The translations under genes were made by a program, and so were the position numbers. A stretch of DNA of 64,000 nt from JABDGR01 sp964561455 (GTDB lineage Bacteria > Verrucomicrobiota > Verrucomicrobiia > Opitutales > JABDGR01): positions 9,073 through 73,072 of the forward strand of contig CAZLPS010000010.1 of the NCBI GenBank assembly GCA_964561455.1. Reading direction: 5' to 3'. The stretch's first letter is position 1; each line of letters opens with the position of its first letter. Shown here one piece after another: positions 27,589 through 35,079 of the stretch. The notes below the pieces were generated by a model that made no database searches, was not told where the DNA came from, and saw nothing but the letters and a program-made list of their open reading frames with translations.

Positions 27589-27978
27589 ATGACTACGACA
27601 AGTGAATCGGCGCCGGGGTTTTTGCGGCAAGACTGTCTTGGACGGGTGAGAACGCCGCGTGAGCGGCGCGAAAAGCTGCTGGACGAGTATGAGCGCAGCG
27701 GGATGCGCTGGCCAGCGTTTGCGGCCTTTGCGGGGATCAAATACACGACGTTGGCCAGCTGGAGTCAGGAGCGCAGGCGCCAGCAGGCGGCGGCGGACGC
27801 GACGGGAACCCCGCGTCCGCAGTGGGTGGAGGCGGTAGTGGGGCAGCCGCAGTCGACCCGGTCTGCGGGTCTGGTGGTGCGGGTGAGTGCGGGGGTGTGG
27901 ATGGAAGTGGCCGATGCCTCGGGCGCGAGACTGGCGGCGGAGGTACTGCGCCAGCTCGGGGGGGCGGCCCAATGTTAA
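27589..27978 (+). CDS. tnpA: IS66 accessory protein TnpA
   Basis: A 129-residue IS66 TnpA-like DNA-binding protein: RREKLLDEYERSGMRWPAFA, then AGIKYTTLASWSQERRRQQ is the helix-turn-helix typical of the family, followed by a beta-rich C-terminal half (AGLVVRVSAGVWMEVADASG). The frame is intact; its stop overlaps the expected tnpB start. Confidence 0.85.
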   Translation: MTTTSESAPGFLRQDCLGRVRTPRERREKLLDEYERSGMRWPAFAAFAGIKYTTLASWSQERRRQQAAADATGTPRPQWVEAVVGQPQSTRSAGLVVRVSAGVWMEVADASGARLAAEVLRQLGGAAQC

Positions 27979-27991
27979 GTTTTACCGGGGG

Positions 27992-28324
27992 TTGAGAGTA
28001 TTCGTGGCGCTGGAGGCCTGCGACATGCGCAAGGGCCACCAGGGGCTGGCGGGGCTGGTGGAGACGCGGCTGCGGGAGAACCTGCAAAGCGGGGCGCTGT
28101 TTGTGTTTGGCAACCGGCGGCGCACGCGGTTGAAGATCCTCTACTTTGACGGCACGGGGCTGTGGCTGCTGAGCAAGCGGTTGAAGCAGGGGAGCTTTTC
28201 GTGGCCGCAGGCGGTGGAGGGAGAGACGAAGTTGCGGCTGCGGCCGGAGGCGCTGGCGATGCTCACCGACGGGGTGGACCTGCGTGGCGGGCGCCTGCGT
28301 CCGTGGTATGACCGAAAAACATAA
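27992..28324 (+). CDS. tnpB: IS66 protein TnpB (start region damaged)
   Basis: Carries the IS66 ORF2/TnpB signature ACDMRKGHQGLAGLV, GALFVFGNRRRTRLKILYFD and GLWLLSKRLKQGSFSWPQ. The normal start should be the ATG at 27972 (MLSFTGG), which overlaps the tnpA stop. That frame ends at a TGA right after a run of five Gs (27987-27991); six Gs would join it to the main frame as MLSFTGGLRVFV. As it stands, translation needs the TTG at 27992 or slippage on the G run. Confidence 0.75.
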   Translation: MRVFVALEACDMRKGHQGLAGLVETRLRENLQSGALFVFGNRRRTRLKILYFDGTGLWLLSKRLKQGSFSWPQAVEGETKLRLRPEALAMLTDGVDLRGGRLRPWYDRKT

Positions 28325-28369
28325 ACTAATATTGTTGCATGGCGTTTGCTTTACACAAAGGCAACCACC

Positions 28370-29934
28370 ATGCCGACCGTCGAACAACTTTTGGCCACCG
28401 TCGCCCAGCTCACCGCCAAAGACGCGGCCCAGCAAAAAGAAATCGCGGCTTTGCGGGCAAAGGACGTGGCCCGGCAGGCAAAGGATGCAGCCCAGTGCGC
28501 GCATATCGCCCGGTTGGAACAGGAGCTGTCCCTGGTGCGCCAGCGGATGGATTTATTGCTGCGGCGGATGTTCGGGCGCTCCAGCGAGCAACTCACTCCC
28601 GGCCAGTTGGATTTGTTTTTGCTTAATCCGGAGAACGAGCCGGGAAACGTCAGCGCCGTCGCCCTCCCGGAGACCGACGGCCGCGCTGGCCGGCGGACTT
28701 GCCGGTGGTCGAGCAGATCATCGAACCGCCGGAAGTGGCCGCAGCCCCGCACCAGTGGCGCTTCATCGGCGCGGAGGTCAGCGAGCAGTTGGATTACGAA
28801 CCGGCGCGTTTCTTCCGCCGCCTGCTGGTGCGCCGCAAATACGTCCAACGCGAAGACCCCCTGCGCCCGCCGGTGATCGCGCCGCTGCCGCCAGTCTTGC
28901 AGGAACGCGGCCTGCCTGCGCCAGGGCTGTTGGCCGCCATCATCGTGGGCAAATACTGCGATCATCTTCCGCTCTACCGCCAGGAGGCCGTGTTCGCCAG
29001 CCGCCACCGCGTCGAACTGCCGCGGGCCACGCTGGCGCGCTGGATGGGGCTGGCCGCCGACTGGCTGCAACCCATTTACCAATCCATCCGCGCCGGCGTA
29101 ATGGCCAAGGGCTACGTCCAGGTGGACGAAACCCCGATCCGCTATCTCTCCCCCGGCCACGGTTAAACCAAACTCGGCTATCTGTGGACGGCGCTCTCGC
29201 CGGGAGGCGACGCGTTCTATCACTGGGAAATCAGCCGCGCGGCCGAGTGCCTGCAGCGGGTCATTCCGGCCAGTTTCGAAGGCACCTGCCAATGCGATGC
29301 TTATGCCGCCTATGCCAGCTATGCCAAAAACGAGGACCGGATTACCCTGGCTGGCTGCTGGGCTCACGCCCGGCGCAACTTTTACGAGGCCCGCGAGCAA
29401 ACGCCCCTGCGCGCCCAATGGCTGCTGCGCCAGATCAGCCTGCTCTACGGCATTGAGGAAGACCTGCGCGAGGCCGAGGCCGGACCGCGCCTGTGCGCCG
29501 CGATCCGCGCCAGCCAGAGCGCCCCGATCTGCGCACGGATCCACCGCGCCTTGCAGCGCTGCAAAATGTCCGGGCGTTACCTGCCGCGCAGCAACTTTGG
29601 CCAGGCCCTCGACTATGCCCTCTCCCAATGGTCCTTGCTGGGCGGTTACCTCCACGACGGTCGCCTCGAGATTGACAACAACCTGGTCGAAAACGCCATC
29701 CGGCCCACCGCCTTGGGCAAAAAGAACTGGTTGTTCATCGGCGCCGCCCACGCCGGCGAGCGCAGCGCCATCCTCTACACCATCGTCGAAAGCTGCCGTC
29801 GCCGCGGTATCGATCCGCTCGCCTACCTGCGCGACGTGCTCGCCCGGTTGCCCTACGCCACCAACCGCACCGTCGACCAGCTCACCCCGCAAAACTGGGG
29901 CAAAGCCCAAAAGCAACTATCGCAGGCCGCGTAA
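28370..29934 (+). pseudogene. tnpC: IS66 transposase TnpC, frameshifted with an internal stop
   Basis: The N-terminal coiled coil and zinc-finger part (MPTVEQLLATVAQL..., MFGRSSEQLTPGQLDL) starts at ATG 28370 and shifts frame near 28665-28690. The second frame continues with VVEQIIEPPEV and the catalytic-core start VDETPIRYLSPGHG, then hits TAA at 29164-29166. The same frame resumes with TKLGYLWTALSPGG, through CQCDAYAAYA, CWAHARRNF and the C-terminal DDE region LEIDNNLVENAIRP, to 29934. Both lesions are single-event types. Confidence 0.9.
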
Positions 29935-30005
29935 GTGACAATACTCGGGTCATAGATATGATACCTACGGTATCTACGATAACTACGGCTGCTCTTTGTC
30001 AAGAA

Positions 30006-30026
30006 GGTGCTTCGCGTGACGCTTAC
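30006..30026 (-). repeat. IS66-type terminal repeat, inner right copy
   Basis: Plus strand reads GGTGCTTCGCGTGACGCTTA plus C. It is identical over 21 bp to the solo copy at 32632-32652. Confidence 0.8.
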
Positions 30027-30069
30027 CATGAAAAACTACTTTCCAAACAAGAGAACATCTACGATAGAA

Positions 30070-30090
30070 GGTGCTCCGCGTGACGCTTAC
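30070..30090 (-). repeat. IS66-type terminal repeat, outer right copy
   Basis: The exact reverse complement of 27507-27527. The DNA between the inner and outer right copies (30027-30069) and on to 30180 holds no gene. Confidence 0.8.
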
Positions 30091-30180
30091 GGTGTATTAC
30101 AAAATATTATACTAGAAATGGATCCATTTTCAGGTTGGCACCACACGTTATCGACCAACTAACATGGTTCTCATCAACCA

Positions 30181-30984
30181 TTATTTTTTGAGACTCGGGT
30201 TGATCCGAAGTGCCAAAGCAGAATCAGCATCCGCCGCGACCTGATCGCCCTTATTTGCCTCCGCGACACTACGGTTTACATAAGCTTGTGCCATTTTCGG
30301 ATCGATTTCAATTGCGCGGGTATAATCCAAAATGGCCGCGTCTAATTCGCCCATCTTGCTTTTTGCAAAGCCGCGATTATTAAAAGCCATTGCAAAACTT
30401 GGAATTAGCTCGACTGCGCGACTAAAGTCCTCGATTGCACCATTAAGGTTGCCTGTGTGAAATAACGTCTCTCCGCGATTTTCATATGCCGGGGCTAAAG
30501 TTGGATCAAGCTCTATGGCATGAGTACAATCGGCAATTGCACCAACCATATCACGCAAATCCTTTTTGGCAGCACCACGATCGCTATATGCAATGGCAAG
30601 TTTAGGATTGATGCTAATAGCTTGATTAAAGTCCGCAATCGCTCCTTCTGCGTCGCTTATTTTGTATTTGACTTGACCACGGTTCTCATAAGCAGGTGCA
30701 AATTTAGGATCAAGTTTGAGAGCATTTGTAAAATCACTAATCGCTCCATTCAGATCGCCATCGCTGGCCTTAATCAAGCCCGCCCGATTGTATTCTGTTG
30801 CCATTAAAGAGGGCCGATCCTTAGAAGGGATTTCATAAATGGCTATAACGATCAAACCGCAAACAGTCGCGACTAGAGATAGTTTTTTAATATAGCTATT
30901 TTTTAATTTGATACCGTAATAGAGCCCCAAGAATGAAGAGCCAATGATCATAACCCCTAGATAAATGTCTAATGAATTGGTCAT
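30181..30984 (-). CDS. Membrane-anchored TPR protein
   Basis: 267 residues. Two hydrophobic segments at the N terminus (about 5-23 and 33-52) are followed by about six 34-residue TPR units (residues 65-265) of the type GDLNGAISDFTNALKLDPKFAPAYENRG, each ending in an aromatic/Asn-Arg-Gly corner. It is AT-richer than the core genome and stands alone between the IS66 and the inverted-repeat element. A protein-interaction role is likely; the partner is unknown. Confidence 0.75.
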   Translation of the reverse strand: MTNSLDIYLGVMIIGSSFLGLYYGIKLKNSYIKKLSLVATVCGLIVIAIYEIPSKDRPSLMATEYNRAGLIKASDGDLNGAISDFTNALKLDPKFAPAYENRGQVKYKISDAEGAIADFNQAISINPKLAIAYSDRGAAKKDLRDMVGAIADCTHAIELDPTLAPAYENRGETLFHTGNLNGAIEDFSRAVELIPSFAMAFNNRGFAKSKMGELDAAILDYTRAIEIDPKMAQAYVNRSVAEANKGDQVAADADSALALRINPSLKK

Positions 30985-31126
30985 TTTCTCAATTTTTGTG
31001 CAAAAGTCCGGGTGAAGCTAAAAACATACCATGCCTTTCGTCAAGAAAAACAGAGGCCCTTTAAGTTATGTCAGTTTAAGTTTCCACACCAGCGGTGAAC
31101 GAAAGTTTTTTCTTTAATTGAGGCAA

Positions 31127-31287
31127 AAAATGGGTCAGGTTAAACCTTTCGACCAAGGTCTATCGAGGAAAACCTTGGGTTGAGGGTGGCAAAGGGCATT
31201 GGTGGCCGGTGTGCTGACATCGCGGGGCTAGTCGAGTCAAATTGCCCGGCCCAATTCATGGTCGAAAGGTTTAACCTGACCCATTTT
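31127..31287. repeat. Element with perfect 29-bp inverted repeats
   Basis: The arms 31127-31155 and 31259-31287 are exact reverse complements (29/29), enclosing 103 bp without a gene. The left arm begins AAAATGGGTCAGGTTAAACC. The right end continues as CGGCCC, so its TGACCCATTTTCGGCCC copy also matches 25721-25737. It lies immediately before a truncated coding frame. Its size and arms resemble a MITE or a REP/BIME-like unit. Confidence 0.85.
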
Positions 31288-31769
31288 CGGCCCTCGGGGG
31301 AGAGGCTCTGGTGGGGGCTTACGCGGCTAACAGCATTAGCGCCGGCCAAACTGTAGTCTTAAGTGGCGGCTTGAATGCCTCTCTCAGCGCGGCGGGCAAT
31401 GCTGTGACGCAGCTGGGCATGTCGGGGAAAGTCGATCCGAACCAACTCGCGGCTTCGGCAGTTCTCGGCTTTGCCTTTGGAAGCGGTTCAGGTGTAATCG
31501 GAGTTCTGGGAACGGATGCCAACCAGGCACTAAGTCAAGTAGCTTTTAATAACTCGGTAGGCAGGTTCCTGAATATGACCGATGCGGAAATCGCAGCTAC
31601 TGATGCAGCCGCGCCAGCCGCGTGGAATGCCGCAACTCAAGCAGCCGCATTAACAGGGGCAGACCAGCTTGGTTCGCCTGAGGCACAACCGACCATTGAA
31701 ACGTGGTTAGACAAGATGTTTGGGCTTGATTCTGATGACAACGGCGACAATGGTAACGGCTGCGAATAA
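31288..31769 (+). pseudogene. C-terminal gene fragment, possibly Rhs-type
   Basis: An open frame with no proper start begins at the right arm of the inverted-repeat element: GEALVGAYAANSISAGQTVV, SGGLNASLSAAGNAVTQLGM, then a small-residue-rich hydrophobic helix (AASAVLGFAFGSGSGVIGVL) and QPTIETWLDKMFGLDSDDNG at the end. The Ala/Gly-rich glycine-zipper-like segment and the nearby Rhs repeat fragment suggest the tail of a large polymorphic-toxin-type protein. This is inference, and no toxin fold was recognised. GTG 31311 is the first possible start. Confidence 0.5.
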
Positions 31770-31806
31770 TGAGATGCCTGGCTAAACCACATACCGTCCC
31801 GATCAT

Positions 31807-32139
31807 ATGAGGCCGAATCTCAGTCCAAACTATCCCTCAACGGGAGTTGTGATTCTGGTACTCATTGCATCTTTGTTTTAATTAACGCTTGGTATTTACA
31901 GTAGCCATATTCTACATGATGAGCTGACAACGGGGAAAGTATATAGAGTGTCGGTGGTTTTTGGCGATGGCACAAAGGTTAGCAGAAGCAGCTCTCCTAT
32001 GGAGTATTGGATCACGATGTTGCCCCAGGGCATAGGTTGGGTTTGTTCGATTGGTCTTGGTATCTGGGTGCCCATCTCAACGGTCATGGATTACCGAAAG
32101 AAACTTGCGCGGCAGAGGAAAGAGCGTGGCAAGCAATGA
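31807..32139 (+). pseudogene. Small two-helix membrane protein interrupted by TAA
   Basis: ATG 31807 starts MRPNLSPNYPSTGVVILVLI. A TAA at 31879-31881 interrupts the frame, which then continues without a shift as LTLGIYSSHILHDELTTGKV to the stop at 32139. Read through, it is 110 codons with a membrane helix at each end (VVILVLIASLF and the IGWVCSIGLGIWVPI region) and a short extracytoplasmic loop. A single base change would restore it. Translation could also restart at GTG 31948. Family unknown. Confidence 0.55.
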
Positions 32140-32210
32140 GAAGGCAATCCGTAATCGCCTCCAAAATAAACTCACGCGCCAACCCTCGCAAAGCACCTTC
32201 TCGCACCCTC

Positions 32211-32531
32211 ATGAAAAACCTTCCTCTAAAACCCTACGCCAACGGGAGCGCGAACACGGTGCGGCGCACGGGGATGACGTATCCGAGCGGGAAGATTATT
32301 TATTACACTTACGGTTTCTGGGTCGAGACGAACGACCGGCTGAGCCGGGTGGACTTGTTGACGGGGAACGATGAGATTGATGCCTTTGAGTCCTACACCT
32401 ACGTGGGCTTGAATCGCATCGCGCAGGTTTACTCGACGGAGGCCAATATCAAGCTTACTTACATCCAACTGGACAGCAGCAACCCGCGGGTGGGGACGGG
32501 GGCAAGCGATGCGGAAACCGATTTAAACTGA
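32211..32531 (+). pseudogene. Rhs/YD-repeat protein fragment
   Basis: About 100 residues of Rhs-type repeats: RTGMTYPSGKIIYYTYG, NDRLSRVDLLTG, ESYTYVGLNRIAQVY and IKLTYIQLD, the shell-forming YD repeats of Rhs/teneurin-like proteins. Neither the N-terminal export region nor the core PxxxxDPxGL motif is present, so it is a short internal piece of a gene normally thousands of bases long. GC is higher than in the flanking orphans. Confidence 0.8.
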
Positions 32532-32631
32532 ATGATAAGCAACTCGCTCTTGAGATTACAATATTGACCGGGAAGTAACAAAATCATATCGATTTCGCTC
32601 ATCCTGGCATAAAGCCGCCCCGTCTACTTTA

Positions 32632-32652
32632 GGTGCTTCGCGTGACGCTTAC
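32632..32652 (-). repeat. Solo IS66-type terminal repeat
   Basis: Identical over 21 bp to 30006-30026, but with no IS66 gene nearby. A degraded relative (16 of 21) follows at 32721-32741. The 32532-32751 gap otherwise holds nothing recognisable. Confidence 0.75.
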
Positions 32653-32751
32653 CCTTTCCGGACGTCATCCCCGAAAAGGATCACAAGATGCTACTGGCCC
32701 ATTTGGGCTGCCCGGACACCACCGCTCCGCGTGAAGCTTGCCATCATCCGT

Positions 32752-33324
32752 CTACCCAACATTGCACAAAAAAATCAAAATCGAAAACCCGGACATTGAC
32801 GCAATAAGGAAAACCGTTGCCGCATTATATCGTTTCTTGCCGGAACGTGTGAGGAATCTCTTCGGGGGAATTCTGTTACCAAATAAAAAACTCGAATTGC
32901 AAAGTTCATCCAACATTGAAACGTTGATGTAATATGTAATCGTACTTATACAATAAATGAAGCTAAAAAAGACGGCGGCACTAAACCACCCCAACATAGT
33001 TTCAAGCCATAGGCCGAAACTAGTGTCCTGAAGGATAATACTTGCATAGAGTAAATGATAAATAACTATGGTTGAGTATCCCACAAGCGAGCTGTAAAAG
33101 AAAATCGAAGCATATTTGAATTTGGCTTCTCCGGCCTTTGTTAGGAGTTCCTTTGGAGGTATTGAGTACTTGCGGATAAGTTCTTCGTTTTTATTAAATC
33201 TAACCTTATCGATATCTAAATGGCGACGTATTGTGCTTAAACAAAAAGACAAGCCAAAAACAGCAATTAAGGTGAATGACACAAGCAGATGGCTGATCGT
33301 CGAATCTATCGCAGTGGCATTCAT
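32752..33324 (-). CDS. Four-helix membrane protein with internal duplication
   Basis: 190 residues made of two similar halves, each helix - cytoplasmic loop - helix. Half 1: helix 12-32, loop with IPPKELLTKAG (55-65), helix 71-97. Half 2: helix 108-133, loop with IPPKRFLTRSG (152-162), helix 168-188. The shared pattern is IPPK..LT..G......A..F...S..G.S. It is AT-rich and lies 32 nt after the preceding minus-strand gene, so the two are likely co-transcribed. Small multi-helix proteins next to Rhs fragments are sometimes immunity proteins; that is inference here. Confidence 0.7.
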   Translation of the reverse strand: MNATAIDSTISHLLVSFTLIAVFGLSFCLSTIRRHLDIDKVRFNKNEELIRKYSIPPKELLTKAGEAKFKYASIFFYSSLVGYSTIVIYHLLYASIILQDTSFGLWLETMLGWFSAAVFFSFIYCISTITYYINVSMLDELCNSSFLFGNRIPPKRFLTRSGKKRYNAATVFLIASMSGFSILIFLCNVG

Positions 33325-33356
33325 TTACAAGTGGGTATAAGGTGTCAGCGCAATTG

Positions 33357-33914
33357 TCAATCGCAGTCGCCGCTTCCAAAATTGCCTGCAGGCGAAATTG
33401 AGGTTGAAGGCGGTGGGTTGGTATTGGGGTCCACTAATGGTCGTGGATACTTTGGGCCATCAGTTAGCGCTCCTTCGTTTGGTTTAGGTGCTGATTCTTT
33501 TTCAGCACCGCCTGTAATCTGGTCCACCAGTCCTTCTATTTTCCTATTTCCATGCCAATCTTGTTTTACGTTCGCTATAACAGCTGCTGGCGCGGGCGTT
33601 TCAATTTTTAGTTTTTCATCACCAAATCCGCCGCCGATGAAAAAATTTAGGCCTATTGGAACTACTGCGGAATTAAGGTCGACGCTCACTCCAAGCGCCA
33701 GAACATCTGCCGTCATTGTGCCAAGGCTATAGGCTGGCTTATCATTCGATGAAATTGGAATCGGAATATTACCTTGGACTCCGGCATAGGCAATTCGACC
33801 GTCGCCTAAGAATAAGTCCGATTCAACAGCCGTTCCATTTTTATCCGCACTTAATGTATTACTCAAGCCTACGCCACCGACACTATCGGAAGGCGAAGGG
33901 GTCATGCCTTGCAT
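33357..33914 (-). CDS. Orphan protein, possible Rhs-type C-terminal piece
   Basis: 185 residues from ATG 33914, with a second ATG three codons later. A first half of alternating beta-like segments (YAGVQGNIPIPISS, ADVLALGVSVDLNSAVVPIG, NFFIGGGFGDEKLKIE) is followed by a Pro/Asn-rich tail ending GNFGSGDCD. There is no signal peptide or membrane helix. An in-frame TGA lies about 13 codons upstream of the start, so the gene may be a decapitated C-terminal portion. No toxin fold was recognised. It is paired with the downstream membrane protein. Confidence 0.5.
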   Translation of the reverse strand: MQGMTPSPSDSVGGVGLSNTLSADKNGTAVESDLFLGDGRIAYAGVQGNIPIPISSNDKPAYSLGTMTADVLALGVSVDLNSAVVPIGLNFFIGGGFGDEKLKIETPAPAAVIANVKQDWHGNRKIEGLVDQITGGAEKESAPKPNEGALTDGPKYPRPLVDPNTNPPPSTSISPAGNFGSGDCD

Positions 33915-34129
33915 GTTGACATGAGATCGTCCGAGGCAAATTCAGGTTGTATTAGCGACCTGCGCGGGCTATTTTCCCCTTCCCAGCCCAGCCAACCTTT
34001 CAAACGCAGCAAATTGAACGGTGGTGTCCGGAATTTTTCGCCCATTTGGTCTGGGGGCCCTGAAAGATTCCGCTTTGCCTCTTCACGTCGTCCATCGCCA
34101 GCCACAAGCCCCATATCATTTGGACCTTC
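33915..34129. other. Intergenic region at the edge of the accessory island
   Basis: About 215 bp. A minus-strand frame here (with GPPDQMGEKFRTPPFNLLRL) looks like a degraded coding remnant but has no recognised family. No repeat or terminator was identified. Base composition returns to core-like beyond 34130. Confidence 0.35.
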
Positions 34130-34975
34130 TTACTGCGGCGGCCAGACAAAATTATTGAGCGGGCCGGAGTAGCGCTTGCCACTGCCGTCGGCGATGCTGT
34201 TGGGCGGGTCGCTGTTGACTTGAATGGTCAGGAACTGCACCTGGGTCACATTTATTTTTACTGGACCTTTGGACGCTACCAACTTGCTCTTGCCTTGGGC
34301 CAGCGGGCCCGAGTAAAGCACCTTGAGGTCGGAAGTCTGCCGGACTTCCAAATTGGCGATGTTGCCGCTGGCGGCGAAGGTAAATTGCAGCATTCCGGGT
34401 ACGGGCGGGACCACTGGCGTTGTGCTGATGGGCGGCGCGGTGGTGGTGGCTGCGGGCGGTGGCACCGTGGTGTTGACGGTGGTCGGCGTACCCGACGTTT
34501 TGGAGATGTCAGCGGTGGAATCACTGTTGAGCAGACGGTTCAATCCCATGATGAGCAGCACCACGATCACCGCGGCAAGGCCGAGAAAAATGCCGAGGCG
34601 GACGAAGCCCGCCTGATTTTGCGCGCGGGCGGCCACATAGTCTGCCGGGGCATCACGACCCGCGGAGCCGTGGGCGGAAGCCAACCCGCCCGGCACATCC
34701 AAGCCGCCCAAGTTCGGCCGGTCCCCGGCGGCTTTGCCGCCAAATTGGGCGAGATAATCCGAGGCCAGTTTATCGGCATCGAGTTTGAGGTAGCGCGCGT
34801 AAATTTTCAGGAAACCGACCTTGTAAATCTCCGGGAGGGAAAAGTCGAACAACCCGGTTTCCATGGACTGGAGGTAATCGGTGCGGATCTTAGTCGCTTC
34901 AGAGGCTTCGCGCAGGGCAACGCCCAGACGTTTGCGCGCTTCAGCCAGGCGGTCGCCAATGTTTTGCATACTCAC
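34130..34975 (-). CDS. RodZ-like helix-turn-helix membrane protein
   Basis: 281 residues in the RodZ layout. A Cro/C1-type helix-turn-helix (about 3-70, GDRLAEARKRLGVALREASE, ending PEIYKVGFLKIYARYLKLD) is followed by a Gly-rich linker, one membrane helix (about 124-146), a Thr/Pro-rich periplasmic stretch and a C-terminal beta domain (about 195-265, ANLEVRQTSDLKVLYSGPL) of the DUF4115 type. RodZ links MreB to the elongasome; this homologue is probably a cell-shape factor. It is the last gene of the minus-strand run. Confidence 0.8.
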   Translation of the reverse strand: MSMQNIGDRLAEARKRLGVALREASEATKIRTDYLQSMETGLFDFSLPEIYKVGFLKIYARYLKLDADKLASDYLAQFGGKAAGDRPNLGGLDVPGGLASAHGSAGRDAPADYVAARAQNQAGFVRLGIFLGLAAVIVVLLIMGLNRLLNSDSTADISKTSGTPTTVNTTVPPPAATTTAPPISTTPVVPPVPGMLQFTFAASGNIANLEVRQTSDLKVLYSGPLAQGKSKLVASKGPVKINVTQVQFLTIQVNSDPPNSIADGSGKRYSGPLNNFVWPPQ

Positions 34976-35079
34976 TCTAGGGTGTTATAAAAAACCCCTG
35001 CGCGTGGCAACTCCTTTTCGTGGAATATCTTGCAGCCGGGGGGCGATTGGGTACCGCCACCCGTCGGCCGCCTGGTTGC

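Larger units (their letters stand above)
27528..30026 (+). mobile_element. IS66-family insertion sequence, defective
   Basis: A three-gene IS66 organisation (tnpA, tnpB, tnpC) bounded by imperfect 21-bp terminal repeats. An outer perfect pair lies at 27507-27527 and 30070-30090. No 8-bp target duplication is visible at either boundary pair. tnpC carries a frameshift and a stop, and tnpB lacks one base in its leading G run, so the copy should not transpose on its own. Confidence 0.85.
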
